A stretch of DNA of 64,000 nt from Lachnospiraceae bacterium (GCA_024687745.1 JAILEM010000182.1:1-64000); one strand, 5' to 3'; positions 39,761-50,843 are shown, counted from the stretch's first letter. Notes: generated from the sequence alone by a model not told the origin. A program made the numbers and translations.

Positions 39761-40609
39761 TTATCCCTTTAGTCCACTGGTCCCTATTCCCTCTACAAGA
39801 TATCTGTTAAAGACAAGGAATATCAGGAATACAGGTATCAGAGACAGTGCCGACATTGCAAACATGGCACCATAATCAGTCTTAGACGCAGAGTCAGCAA
39901 ACATCTTGATCGCCAGCGATGCAGTATAAGATTCGGGTTTGCTTAAGTAAAGTAACGGCCCCATATAGTCATCCCATTTCCAATAGAACTGAATTATAAC
40001 AGTAGTTACAAGTGATGGCTTTAAAAGCGGCAAAATGATATTTGTATAAATCGTGTATTTACTACACCCGTCAATAGTTGCCGCCTCATCAAGTTCTCTT
40101 GGTATTCCCTTCATAAACTGCATCATCTGATAGATAAAAAATGCCTGACCACAGAAGTGAGGTAATATAAGCGGAACATAACTGTCGGAAAGACCGAGTT
40201 TATACCATATAAGGAAAGACGGTATCATTATAACCTGTCCCGGAAGCATCATGGTTGCAAGCATACAGGTAAACCAAAGCTTCTTACCCTTAAACTTTAC
40301 CCTTGCAAATGCATAAGCGACAAGAGATGAACTTATTACAGTTCCAAGTGTTGCTATTGCTGTTATGAAAAAGGAATTTAAAAAAAACGTTGCAAATGAT
40401 ATACCAGCAAATCCTTTCCATCCCGTAGAATAATTCTCAGGCTTTAATTCCTTGGGGATAAGGCTTAACGAACCTCTCAGTATTTCAGAATTATCCTTAA
40501 AAGATCCCGATATCATCCACAAAACAGGATATATCATAAAAAATCCCAAAGTTATTACAAGAACATGATATATGACCTTCTTAGAATTATTTTTGACTTT
40601 CATTGTCAA
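39761..40609 (-). CDS. Carbohydrate ABC transporter permease (MalG-like)
   Basis: ELDEAATIDGCSKYTIYTNIILPLLKPSL. Confidence 0.92.
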   Translation of the reverse strand: MTMKVKNNSKKVIYHVLVITLGFFMIYPVLWMISGSFKDNSEILRGSLSLIPKELKPENYSTGWKGFAGISFATFFLNSFFITAIATLGTVISSSLVAYAFARVKFKGKKLWFTCMLATMMLPGQVIMIPSFLIWYKLGLSDSYVPLILPHFCGQAFFIYQMMQFMKGIPRELDEAATIDGCSKYTIYTNIILPLLKPSLVTTVIIQFYWKWDDYMGPLLYLSKPESYTASLAIKMFADSASKTDYGAMFAMSALSLIPVFLIFLVFNRYLVEGIGTSGLKG

Positions 40610-41526
40610 TCTTCACCCCCTTCCTGGAATACCCAGAACTTGGAGGATTTGAATATTATGAGTGTGATAAGACTCATTATAACCAGCATGAACCAGCTCA
40701 TTGCACAGGCATATCCCATATGATTATATTTAAATGCCTGATTATAGACGTTAAGTGCATATAAAAGTGTACCGTTGTTCGGCCCTCCCTGTGTGATGAC
40801 AAAGGCCTGTGTAAATGACATAAATGCCTGAATAGTCTGCATTACCAAATTATAAAGGATTATGGGAGATAAACATGGAAGCGTGATATTTGTAAAGGTC
40901 TGTCTTCCGTTAGCTCCATCTATCCTTGCCGCTTCATAATATGTAGTGGGAATTTCCTTCAGTCCCGCTGCAAATATGATCATTGATGATCCGAACTGCC
41001 ACACTGTCATTAGGATAAGAGGATACAACGCCAGCTTTTGATCTCCAAACCAGTTAACAGTCTTAAGACCCATATCAGCCAAAACTACATTTATCAATCC
41101 TTTCCTGGCAAATAACTGCTTCCAGACAAGTGCAACGGCAACACTTCCACCGACAAGTGATGGTACATAATACAGGGATCTGTAAAGAGTAACCATGCCA
41201 CTCTTTCTTGTAAGAACATAGGCAACAAGCAGGGCAAAAGCGAGCTTAAGAGGTACTGACAGAAGTACATACTTAAGTGTTACTCCCAGCGATTTTATAA
41301 AAACATCATCCGAAAATAGCTGGATGAAATTTTTAAACCCGACATAAGTCACGCTCTTACTACCCATGGAATAATCTGTAAATGAATAATAAAACGAAGT
41401 AACTATAGGGATCAATGAAAAGCAGATAAATCCAAAGATAAATGGAAAAGCAAAAATATATCCCACCGTATTATTATTATTTATAAATTTTGAAAATCCT
41501 GATGTCCTTTCGGTCTTTTCAGACAT
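40606..41526 (-). CDS. Sugar ABC transporter permease (MalF-like)
   Basis: YEAARIDGANGRQTFTNITLPCLSPI; 4-bp overlap with next gene. Confidence 0.92.
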   Translation of the reverse strand: MSEKTERTSGFSKFINNNNTVGYIFAFPFIFGFICFSLIPIVTSFYYSFTDYSMGSKSVTYVGFKNFIQLFSDDVFIKSLGVTLKYVLLSVPLKLAFALLVAYVLTRKSGMVTLYRSLYYVPSLVGGSVAVALVWKQLFARKGLINVVLADMGLKTVNWFGDQKLALYPLILMTVWQFGSSMIIFAAGLKEIPTTYYEAARIDGANGRQTFTNITLPCLSPIILYNLVMQTIQAFMSFTQAFVITQGGPNNGTLLYALNVYNQAFKYNHMGYACAMSWFMLVIMSLITLIIFKSSKFWVFQEGGED

Positions 41527-41568
41527 GATGGCAAGCCTCCATAAATATTAATCATCATAAGCGGAGTG

Positions 41569-41605
41569 TTTAACTAAGTCGGGGAAATACCCCGACCTAG
41601 TTAAA
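41569..41605 (-). other. Strong intergenic hairpin between SBP and permease genes
   Basis: TTTAACTAAGTCGGGG-aaata-CCCCGACCTAGTTAAA; 16 bp, fully paired in minus-strand RNA with one G.U; no U-tract following. Confidence 0.75.
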
Positions 41606-41622
41606 AAATATATTTTTACTGC

Positions 41623-43032
41623 TTACTCAAAAAGGTTTTGAGCATCAGCATAGGTTTTATCTGCCGCCTCTGCCGCTGTTATATCTCCGGCAACTACCTG
41701 TTGTATGTAATTACGGTAATTATCTACAACCTCATCCTGTCCGGCGGGACTTAAAACATTGATCTTCTCAGGTGTTTCAAAAGTACCTACCAGAGTAACA
41801 TAATCATACATTGCCTTCTGTCCGTCGGTTGCTTCTGCTTCAAGAGCTTCACGAACCGCATCATTGATGGGGATTCCTCTCTCTCCCTTAAGTACATTAT
41901 TACAATCAACACTGTTCTGGAACCAGCTTATGAACTTAGCTGCTTCTTCTTTATACTGGCTGTCCTGAGATACACAAAGCATCTGTGAAGACTGTATTAC
42001 TGTTCCGGAAGGTCCGTCATTCTTTATGCGGGGCACTGTTGCAAGTGCAAGTGTACGTCCTTCTTCTGCACAAATATCATATATTGTGGGGAACTGATTA
42101 ACAGCTACCCATGTCATTGCTGCTTCACCTGTTACAAGGAAATCGTTCTCTATATCAGTTATTTCCATTTCAGCACCTGCATCCGGTGATGCACCTGAAG
42201 AAATAAGATTTGCCCTCATCTCTATATAAGGTGTGAGCATCTGAGGATCTTCAAAGCCCATTCCGTCAAGATCTATATTAAAGAAGCCATATTCTCCTAC
42301 TTCACCCTGCTGTGCAATATAAGTAGAACATCCTGCTATGAATTCACTGGAGGTAAATCCTGATGAACCAAAGTTACCTGTATGTTCACTTATCTTTAGG
42401 GCAGCTGCTTCAAAATCATCCCATGTCCAGTCATCAGTAGGAAGAGGAACTCCTGCTTCTTTAAACATATCAACATCATAAGCTATACCATATGTATTAA
42501 GTCCGTTTGAAAGACCTATCTGATTTCCCTCTGTATCCTGTGTGATCTTAAGATATGCATCAGATATTCCAGAAGTATCAACTACTCCGCTGTCAATAAA
42601 CTCATTCATATAATAAATCTTATCCAGATATTCGGGGAAATTTCCTCCAAGTTGGAAGATATCCCATACCTGATCAGATGCTACTAAAGTCTTAAGTTTT
42701 GTAAAATAACTGTCAAAATCATAAAATTCATACTCAATATTTACATTGGGATTTTCTTTTTCATACATCTCAATAACTTCTACTGTTATATCGTGTCTTG
42801 TCTGTGAACCCCACCATGCCATTCTTAACGTAATAGGTTCTCCCTCGGTAGCTGCTTCTGTTTCTTCCGTTTCTTCAGTCACCTCTTCTGCTTCAGCTTC
42901 AGATGTTTCTGCCTCAGCTTCCTTTGCAGCAGGCTCTGCAGCTGCAGGTGCCTCTGCCGTTGTTCCTGCACATGCTGTCAATGATAATGCCATTGCAGCA
43001 GTAAGAATTGTTGCCAAAAATCTCTTTTTCAT
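41623..43032 (-). CDS. Sugar ABC transporter substrate-binding lipoprotein
   Basis: Lipobox LSLTACAG, acidic/Ala-rich linker; start moved to Met at 43032 preceded by aaaggagc. Confidence 0.9.
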   Translation of the reverse strand: MKKRFLATILTAAMALSLTACAGTTAEAPAAAEPAAKEAEAETSEAEAEEVTEETEETEAATEGEPITLRMAWWGSQTRHDITVEVIEMYEKENPNVNIEYEFYDFDSYFTKLKTLVASDQVWDIFQLGGNFPEYLDKIYYMNEFIDSGVVDTSGISDAYLKITQDTEGNQIGLSNGLNTYGIAYDVDMFKEAGVPLPTDDWTWDDFEAAALKISEHTGNFGSSGFTSSEFIAGCSTYIAQQGEVGEYGFFNIDLDGMGFEDPQMLTPYIEMRANLISSGASPDAGAEMEITDIENDFLVTGEAAMTWVAVNQFPTIYDICAEEGRTLALATVPRIKNDGPSGTVIQSSQMLCVSQDSQYKEEAAKFISWFQNSVDCNNVLKGERGIPINDAVREALEAEATDGQKAMYDYVTLVGTFETPEKINVLSPAGQDEVVDNYRNYIQQVVAGDITAAEAADKTYADAQNLFE

Positions 43033-43169
43033 TAATCTGATTGCTCCTTTCCCTTTCATGATCATATGAATATGATATTCTGCGGACCTTTCAGAATATC
43101 AACCCTGATAAAGCTATACTTTGCGCATGAAGTATAAAATGCATTCATCTAAGATAAATTATGTATATC

Positions 43170-43185
43170 ATGTAATCGCTTACAT
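43170..43185. promoter_or_regulatory. LacI-family operator candidate (second copy)
   Basis: ATGTAATCGCTTACAT, exact match to 35667-35682, upstream of the SBP gene. Confidence 0.75.
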
Positions 43186-43339
43186 AAATACCAAAATATT
43201 TGTATTATTTTTGAAATATTACATATTTTTTGACTTTTTAGTGTTATAATATCATTAAATATCTATTTCTTTTGTCTATATTTATTGTTTTAATGGTAAA
43301 TCGAAATGATTTATTGGTTAATATTTTCAGGAGGATTTT

Positions 43340-44170
43340 ATGAGTAAAGAATACAGCGATGGAAATCTGTACATAGATACTAAGATACGTAACCCTGCAT
43401 TTGAAATGAATTATGAACACTCACACAACTATTGTGAAATATACTATCTTAAAAGTGGCTCATGCACCTACTGTGTAAATAAAATGAAGTATCATTTGAA
43501 TTCCGGAGATATGTTCATAGTAAGTACCGGAGAACCGCATTCAACCTACTACGAAGGCCAGACAAGCTGCGAACGTATAGTTATAGCCTGTTCAACGAAA
43601 AAACTACCTGCTGGTTTCCTAAATTCATTTCCCGAGATCAGGGATACCTTAAACTCTACCTCTAAGGTGGTTCTTGGCAAATCCCTCAAAACACGACTTG
43701 AAGCTATTTTCGAAAAAATGCTCAGGGAAAACTCAACACCTGATAACTATTCATCGGATCTCATGATGCTTTATACAATGGAAATGCTGGTAATGCTCAT
43801 GCGTGGAGGTATATTTGTACATGAAAACGAAAGAGAATCAAATGAGATAAGTGCTGACATAGAGCAGGCGATTAATTATATAGCGCTTAATTATAACCAG
43901 CCGCTTACGCTTGAGGAAACAGCTGCTCGTTTTAATCTTTGTCCTTCATATTTTTCCAGGAAATTCAAATCTGAAACCGGTTCCACTTTTAAGGAATACA
44001 TCAATTATATTCGATTACGACAGGCAGGGCAGATGCTTCTTACTACAGATGATTCGATAACAAAGATCGCAATAAACTGCGGCTATAACAGCAGCAATTA
44101 TTTTAAAGACTGTTTCCAGAAAAAATACGGCATGTCTCCCCGCAGTTACAGAAAGACAAGAACTCTTTAA
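43340..44170 (+). CDS. AraC family transcriptional regulator
   Basis: Cupin-like N-terminus; HTH FNLCPSYFSRKFKSETGSTFKEYINYIRL..IAINCGYNSSNYFKDCFQKKYGMSPRSYRK. Confidence 0.92.
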   Translation: MSKEYSDGNLYIDTKIRNPAFEMNYEHSHNYCEIYYLKSGSCTYCVNKMKYHLNSGDMFIVSTGEPHSTYYEGQTSCERIVIACSTKKLPAGFLNSFPEIRDTLNSTSKVVLGKSLKTRLEAIFEKMLRENSTPDNYSSDLMMLYTMEMLVMLMRGGIFVHENERESNEISADIEQAINYIALNYNQPLTLEETAARFNLCPSYFSRKFKSETGSTFKEYINYIRLRQAGQMLLTTDDSITKIAINCGYNSSNYFKDCFQKKYGMSPRSYRKTRTL

Positions 44171-44187
44171 AAAAATGCTTAAACAAG

Positions 44188-46593
44188 TTACATTACCATT
44201 ATATTCGTGATCGCACACTGTTCTCCTGTAAGAGCCACATAAACCATCTTTTTGCGATTATTTAATGTTGTTATGTTATGAATGGATACACCAAAATTCT
44301 GACTGGAAACATTAATTTTATTTCCTGATCTGGAAAATAAGACCGTACAGTTAAAGCCTTTTTTATTCTTTATCTTCCAGCTATCCCATCCCTCAAAATT
44401 TTCTGAAATATCTGTCTCAAATTTGTTCTGTGCAGTATCATTATTCTTGGATTCGCCGTTAAGACTGAACAGCGCAAGTTTTTCATAATCCGGACCATTT
44501 ATCTTACCATCTTTTGAACTGTACAGCAAAATATATGGACAATGCCATACAAGATTTGCCGTAGGAAGACTCATTGTATGGAATGATATCCTCATATCTT
44601 CTGTCAGGGGTACTCCTTCGGTAAAAGCGGAAAAGGTACCATCTATCTGAACATTTGGAATATCACCCTCCAAATGATCTATATAGCTTATTTCTTCTTT
44701 AATTCGCTGTATATCCCCTTCTTTTATCTCCTCATCAGTCTCATTTATCTCAATATCACTTATATAACAATACTCACCTGTAATACCTAAATAAGCCCAT
44801 CTGGAATTATCGGGAAGCGCCGCTGTTACCTCAAAACGGTTATTACCGTTATGAAGCCTTATCCTGACATGATCTCTGAACTTAACAGCCTCAATTTCAT
44901 AAATTGTATTATCTTCTTCCTTTGGTTCTTCAGTATTTTCGTTAAGATCTCCAACCCACTCTTTTATTATCATATCTCTGGCAGAAGTATTTACGATATG
45001 TCCATCAAACCAGAGCTCTCCGTATTCTAAATACTGGTTTAACTCTACCGTTTTTTCGGTATCATGTACACAGGCATCAAATGAATCAAAAAAGATCAGA
45101 GAGGGAACAGAAAACTCCTTCTTTCCTTTTCCTTCGGGCTTACTTTTAAAGCTGATCTTTACAGTTTTTGAAGTGATCTTAATCCCCCTTGAAATGCTTG
45201 TTCTGTATTCAAAACACTGCATCTCGTTTTTCCATGAAAACTCTCCGGTTTCCTGATTACCCAGTAGAAATTCCTTTTCATTATCTATAAGATCCACCAT
45301 TATACCTACATAATCCGGGTCATATTTCTTTCCTGATTCCTTAATAAGCTCCTCTCTGACCATAATATCTGGCATGGGATTTCTCCATCCGGTCCCCTGT
45401 ATCATGCTGTCATATGCATCTGCCACGGAGATTATCCTTGCTATATATGGTATTTCTTCACCCTTTAATCCTTCGGGGTATCCAGAACCATCATACTTTT
45501 CTTTATAATAATGTGCGCCTGTGGCAAGATATGGAAACTCTTTTATATCTGATAATATCTGGTTACCTACGATAGGATTATGTCTTACTATTTCCTTCTC
45601 TTCCTCTGTAAGATCCTCTTCTTTCTCCAAAAGAGAATCCGGTATACTAAGCTTACCAACATCATGAAGAAGCGCAGAATAGTATACTTCTTGACATTCT
45701 TTTTCACTTAATCCCTGTTTTCTTGCTATCTCCCTTGAATACCTTGCAACACGCAGTGAATGTCCCTGTGAATATACATCTCGTGCATCGATCGCATTTA
45801 CAAATGCTTTTGCTACCTGATCAAACAACCTATATGTTACCTTTTGTTCTTCCTTGAGATAATCTATTTCTATACGGTTAGCTCTGTCAACTCTTCTGTT
45901 AAGATCAGAAAGCGCAAAAAGATACAGAATAACCGACATACCCACCGATGCCATATTTGTAAGGGAAACCCCATACATAAATATCTGAACTATCGTAGCG
46001 ATAAGTGGTATTATCGTAAACATAAACAATGAGATACGTATATATTTATCGATCTTTTTTCCATACCGAATAATTGCTGAAAGCTGTATAAAAACTATAA
46101 TAAGCGGTATCATATAACACACAAGGAAACCAGATGACCTTCGATAATGATTGGTCTCATCAAAAGTATAATAGAATCCTGTAAATTGCGCGATCAATAA
46201 CATAATAACTCCGGCCAAATACATGATTTCTGCAACTCTAAGTCTCTTAGGTATCTCTTTCAAACCCCCCTCATTTATAAATAGATCAGATATATACTTA
46301 TTAAAACCATACAGATTCGAAAGAGACATGAGATAAACCATAAAATTGCTTATCCTGACCATCCAATACCCTTTTTCCGATACATCACCTCTGTAAATAT
46401 ACGCCATTCTGTCACATAGAAGGAGCAGCATTGAAAAAATCTCCACAAGCATCAATGCTTTTTTTCTTTCTTTGGACAGAGATGTTGTGAAATAGACAAA
46501 AATTGCAGTTATAAAGCAGATACTTCCCATGGAAAGCATAATATTTAACTGATGTTTAATTAAAATTTCAATTAAAGTCTGATTCACGCTCAT
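44188..46593 (-). CDS. Multi-TM HD-GYP protein with duplicated C-terminal beta-rich region
   Basis: N-terminal TM segments; HDVGKLSIPDSLL, YDGSGYPEGLKGEEIPYIARIISVADAYD. Confidence 0.85.
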   Translation of the reverse strand: MSVNQTLIEILIKHQLNIMLSMGSICFITAIFVYFTTSLSKERKKALMLVEIFSMLLLLCDRMAYIYRGDVSEKGYWMVRISNFMVYLMSLSNLYGFNKYISDLFINEGGLKEIPKRLRVAEIMYLAGVIMLLIAQFTGFYYTFDETNHYRRSSGFLVCYMIPLIIVFIQLSAIIRYGKKIDKYIRISLFMFTIIPLIATIVQIFMYGVSLTNMASVGMSVILYLFALSDLNRRVDRANRIEIDYLKEEQKVTYRLFDQVAKAFVNAIDARDVYSQGHSLRVARYSREIARKQGLSEKECQEVYYSALLHDVGKLSIPDSLLEKEEDLTEEEKEIVRHNPIVGNQILSDIKEFPYLATGAHYYKEKYDGSGYPEGLKGEEIPYIARIISVADAYDSMIQGTGWRNPMPDIMVREELIKESGKKYDPDYVGIMVDLIDNEKEFLLGNQETGEFSWKNEMQCFEYRTSISRGIKITSKTVKISFKSKPEGKGKKEFSVPSLIFFDSFDACVHDTEKTVELNQYLEYGELWFDGHIVNTSARDMIIKEWVGDLNENTEEPKEEDNTIYEIEAVKFRDHVRIRLHNGNNRFEVTAALPDNSRWAYLGITGEYCYISDIEINETDEEIKEGDIQRIKEEISYIDHLEGDIPNVQIDGTFSAFTEGVPLTEDMRISFHTMSLPTANLVWHCPYILLYSSKDGKINGPDYEKLALFSLNGESKNNDTAQNKFETDISENFEGWDSWKIKNKKGFNCTVLFSRSGNKINVSSQNFGVSIHNITTLNNRKKMVYVALTGEQCAITNIMVM

Positions 46594-49500
46594 ATAAGCT
46601 TCTCCATTTCATCCCAGTCAAACTTTTTTAATGCTTTTTCAAATTTTTCAAAGACTTCAGCATCCTTTGGAGGGAGCTTATATTCTTTTACCTGGTTTAT
46701 TACCATTTCCACTCCGTCATAATCCATTGTATCCACCAAATCCTTTAATGCAGAATAAGCCTCTGAAAGCTCATTTTCAGATATTTCCTCTTTTTCATCT
46801 TCTTCTTCATTTTCATCAAGTCTGGCAAGTTTTTCCGAATATGAACGATAATCTGTAATGAGCTTCTTTATATTATCTTCGATGAAATAAAGATCATCCT
46901 TATTACCTGCATCCTCCATTTCCTTAGATAATTCCGAAAGTTCATCTGCACCTATTATCCTTGCAGATGTCTTTAAGGCATGCACTTTTATTGTAAATAA
47001 TCTTATATCATGATCATTATATGCCTTCTCTAAAAGTGAACAGTTATCTTCAATTGTATCTTTGAACATATGCAGCGCATTAATAAATGAAGATACTCCT
47101 CCACTGTGATCGATACCAAGCTGAACCGATATTCCTTCTGTTTCGTTCAACCAGTCAAGCTCCTCGGGAAGTTCTGTCTGCATAACAGCATCATCCTCCC
47201 CGGGTTCCATCACGATTTCATCCGGAAGATATTTACGTATAGCCTTTTCCAGTACTATACCGTCTACAGGCTTTGTTAAAAAACCGTTAAACCCGTTTGA
47301 TATATAAAATTCTTCACCTTCAGAAGCATTAGCTGTAAGTGCATATACAGGAAGATCAGGATATTTTTCCCTTATCCGGTGTATTGTTTCTATACCATCC
47401 ATCCCGGGCATCATATGATCTAACAGAACAACATTAAAATCTCCAAATCTTATTTTTTCAAGACATTCTTCTCCGCTTTCAGCCGTAGTGATAAACATCT
47501 TTGTAGCAGATAATAGTCCCTTGATGACTGTAAGATTCATAGGCGTATCATCAACGACCAGTACTTCGGCATCCGGAGCTATAAACTGAGGCACATAGGG
47601 CCCTCTTGCCTTCTCAGTATTTTCATTAAATGTACCCAGTAATTCTTCACTTTCAATTCTCTGACTTATCTCGAGTATAAACTCTGAGCCTTTTCCGTAT
47701 ACACTTTCACACCAGAGTCTGCCTCCTAAAAGTTCGGCAAACTGTTTTGATATATTAAGTCCAAGGCCCGTTCCCTGAATTCCGCTGTTTCTCTGTTCAT
47801 CCAGCCTTTCATAAGCGCTGAAGAGATTATCTACTTCTTCCTCCTTTACTCCGATACCTGTATCCTTTACGGAGATCCTGAGTTTAACATTATCATCTTT
47901 TTTCTCAAGAACCTTGAAAATAAGGGTAAAACCTCCAATTTCTGTATATTTTACTGCATTTGTCAAAAGGTTGATCACTATCTGCTTGATCTTTTCCATG
48001 TCACCGTAAAGGATTCTCGGAAGCTCCGGATCGATCTCTGTATCAAAAAATAATTCCTTCTGATCACTTGTACCACGCACCATAGGTATTATTGACCGAA
48101 GCAGCTCTTCAGTGCTATATGATCTCTCAACAAGATGCATCTTCCCCGACTCGATCTTTGAAAGGTCCAATATTCCATTTACAAGCTCAAGAAGGGTTTT
48201 TGAGGCATTCTGGATATCCATTGCATAATTAATTATCGACATAAAATAAGTCTTGGGAACATCCTTTGAATCCTCACGAAGTATCATCTCATTCATACCC
48301 ATTATAGTATTGATGGGGGTCCTTATTTCATGGGACATGTTAGCAAGAAATCTGGATTTTGCACTGTTTGCCCGCTCTGCCTCTTCCTTTGCCTGCTGTA
48401 TCTCAATATACTGTCTCCGGACTATGGTTCCTGTCATTGTACGCCATACTATAAACCCTGCCAGGCCGGCAAGTAGAGCAATAAGTATAACCTGTACAAC
48501 TATAAGTTCATATATCTTTGGCTGCTTTACAACACTAAAGCTTGTATCCTGAAGTATGTTTTCCTTGGTATCATCAAGTATCTGAATATGCAGATTGTAA
48601 TTACCGTATTTTAGACCGGTAAACTCTATGGGTGTCAGCTTACTCTGTCTTGTGATAACGCCGGTGTTATCATCCCCTTCAAGGAATATATGAACAAAGG
48701 GATCATACATGGTATAATTCAAAACCGATGCATTTATCTGAATACGACCGTTTCCGGGAGGGATAACATACCCGTTCTCTCCTGCTTCTATTCTGGTATC
48801 TCCAAGATATACGCTGCTGATCGCTGTTTTAACCTTTGACGACGTTTCAAAAAAATTATTTATATTTACCTTTATAACTCCGGACCTACCCGCGATATAA
48901 AGATTACCTTCGTCATCCATCGCACTGTAGGAGTTTGACGTTGGTACATAATCCAGTCCGCTGGCAACAGTATAGGATTTATAATCCTTTACTACATCAT
49001 TATACATATCATCTGCATTTATCGAGTAAACACCAAAAGAAGAGAGTATCCATATATTATCATTGTTGTCAAAATAAAGGTCATAATTATTGTTGTATGG
49101 GAAAGAATTTACGTTAATGATCTTTCCGTCTTTATAGTATTCTATCGAGTTAGATGTGATGATCCAGTATATACCGCGCTTTTCATCCTTTTTTATCTTC
49201 ATGACAACATCACTGGTAAGTCCGTCATCCCTGCTAAGCTTTGTTATTTTATTTTCTTCTATTATTATTAATCCATCACCGTCGGAACCGGCATATATAC
49301 ATCCGTTATCGCCTTCTTCCACTGTCAGAAAGACAGTATTTGAGATTCCATCCTTTTCCCCCACTGTCCTTATTACTTTTCCGTTATCAATAACAGCAAG
49401 TCCACCATTAGTTCCTACAATAATGCGACCATTTTTGTCAATGATAACACTCCTGCAATCATTGCTCGGCATCCCGTCATCCACTGTATAATTTGTAATC

Positions 49501-50843
49501 TCTCCGTCAGATGAACAGCATACAAGACCTAATCCGGAAGAATATGTCGATATCCAGATATTACTATCCTTATCCTCCCTCATACATCTGATCCTCGAAT
49601 TTCCAAGATAATCTGTCAGTTCATCAGTCTCAAGCTTATTCCCTGATAATATCTTTATTCCTTCATTTGTACCTATATAAAGCTTATCATCATGAAAACA
49701 GGTGGCATTTACTACTTCTTCCTTCATTCCGGCAGTTCTGGTGATGTCCTTGAAATTGTTTGTAACGATCTTCATTACACCCTGAGCAGAAGAAGCATAC
49801 CAGATATTTCCCTGATAGTCTGCTCCCATCATTTCAATACCATCATTTATCGGCAGATCTTCAATAAGCCGGAAGTTCTGATTTTCATCAAGATAGCCGG
49901 TTTCATTTATAGAAGATATCCATACTCTGTTACAGGCATAACACATCCAATGAGTGGCATTGATATCCTTCATATCTATCTTTTTCATCTGATCTGCTTT
50001 ATCACCGAAATTACCGTAATAAATATTGGATGAATCCGTTCCTATATAAACCTTCCCTGAATTAAAAGGATCAGCAAGGATGGTACTGGGAGTTTCAATT
50101 CCCAGATAATCTGCATCATACACTTCTTTAATTTTTCCTGCTTCAGCAGAAAAGATTTTACCGCCACCGCTGGCTCCGTAAACTGTGCTTTTGTTGGCAT
50201 CCAGATCCAGCTTGAGAATTCTTTCATTATTTAATCTTTCATCGTCAATCCGGGTAATATTCATATCCTGATCAATATAAACAATTCCCGCAGTTGTACC
50301 TGCATAGACAATTTCATCGCTGTCCTGCATAAAAACACGGATAGAGGAGGAAGGAAGTCCTTCCTTATACGTTAAATGCGTTCTTTTCCCATTATCTAAA
50401 ACTACTATTCCGTTGTCATTTGTTGCAACCCAGATCCTTCCCTTATTATCTTCAAATAGTCCTCTTCCGTTTGTAAGTCCCTCTGACGTATCAAGTCTTT
50501 CAAACTCTTCCCCATCATATCTTATGATCCCACTGTATCCCGCTATCCAGATAAATCCATCACTGGATCCTAAGACATAATTGGCATCAGAAGTCGGGAG
50601 ACCACTCATAGCATCATATAATGTAGTTGAATACCCAATATCTTCAATCTGACCTGTAAGAGCATATCCTCCACCATAATATGACTCGTCCTCTTCAGAC
50701 GAATCTTCTTCATCACTCATAGACACTCCCTCTGTCTCAGATGCCAAAACATACTGTCTGTTTATGATCGATATCGCAGAAAGAAGAAATGAAAATATGC
50801 CTGTTATGATAAAACACTTCCTTAACCAGTCTTTTCTTCTCAT
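46590..50843 (-). CDS. Hybrid sensor histidine kinase: propeller (Reg_prop/Y_Y_Y) - TM - HisKA/HATPase - REC - HPt
   Basis: Repeated IWIATNDNGI-type propeller blades; FLANMSHEIRTPINTIMG, GTGLGLNISKQFAELLGG, VLLDHMMPGMDG, VHALKTSARIIGA. Confidence 0.93.
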   Translation of the reverse strand: MRRKDWLRKCFIITGIFSFLLSAISIINRQYVLASETEGVSMSDEEDSSEEDESYYGGGYALTGQIEDIGYSTTLYDAMSGLPTSDANYVLGSSDGFIWIAGYSGIIRYDGEEFERLDTSEGLTNGRGLFEDNKGRIWVATNDNGIVVLDNGKRTHLTYKEGLPSSSIRVFMQDSDEIVYAGTTAGIVYIDQDMNITRIDDERLNNERILKLDLDANKSTVYGASGGGKIFSAEAGKIKEVYDADYLGIETPSTILADPFNSGKVYIGTDSSNIYYGNFGDKADQMKKIDMKDINATHWMCYACNRVWISSINETGYLDENQNFRLIEDLPINDGIEMMGADYQGNIWYASSAQGVMKIVTNNFKDITRTAGMKEEVVNATCFHDDKLYIGTNEGIKILSGNKLETDELTDYLGNSRIRCMREDKDSNIWISTYSSGLGLVCCSSDGEITNYTVDDGMPSNDCRSVIIDKNGRIIVGTNGGLAVIDNGKVIRTVGEKDGISNTVFLTVEEGDNGCIYAGSDGDGLIIIEENKITKLSRDDGLTSDVVMKIKKDEKRGIYWIITSNSIEYYKDGKIINVNSFPYNNNYDLYFDNNDNIWILSSFGVYSINADDMYNDVVKDYKSYTVASGLDYVPTSNSYSAMDDEGNLYIAGRSGVIKVNINNFFETSSKVKTAISSVYLGDTRIEAGENGYVIPPGNGRIQINASVLNYTMYDPFVHIFLEGDDNTGVITRQSKLTPIEFTGLKYGNYNLHIQILDDTKENILQDTSFSVVKQPKIYELIVVQVILIALLAGLAGFIVWRTMTGTIVRRQYIEIQQAKEEAERANSAKSRFLANMSHEIRTPINTIMGMNEMILREDSKDVPKTYFMSIINYAMDIQNASKTLLELVNGILDLSKIESGKMHLVERSYSTEELLRSIIPMVRGTSDQKELFFDTEIDPELPRILYGDMEKIKQIVINLLTNAVKYTEIGGFTLIFKVLEKKDDNVKLRISVKDTGIGVKEEEVDNLFSAYERLDEQRNSGIQGTGLGLNISKQFAELLGGRLWCESVYGKGSEFILEISQRIESEELLGTFNENTEKARGPYVPQFIAPDAEVLVVDDTPMNLTVIKGLLSATKMFITTAESGEECLEKIRFGDFNVVLLDHMMPGMDGIETIHRIREKYPDLPVYALTANASEGEEFYISNGFNGFLTKPVDGIVLEKAIRKYLPDEIVMEPGEDDAVMQTELPEELDWLNETEGISVQLGIDHSGGVSSFINALHMFKDTIEDNCSLLEKAYNDHDIRLFTIKVHALKTSARIIGADELSELSKEMEDAGNKDDLYFIEDNIKKLITDYRSYSEKLARLDENEEEDEKEEISENELSEAYSALKDLVDTMDYDGVEMVINQVKEYKLPPKDAEVFEKFEKALKKFDWDEMEKLI

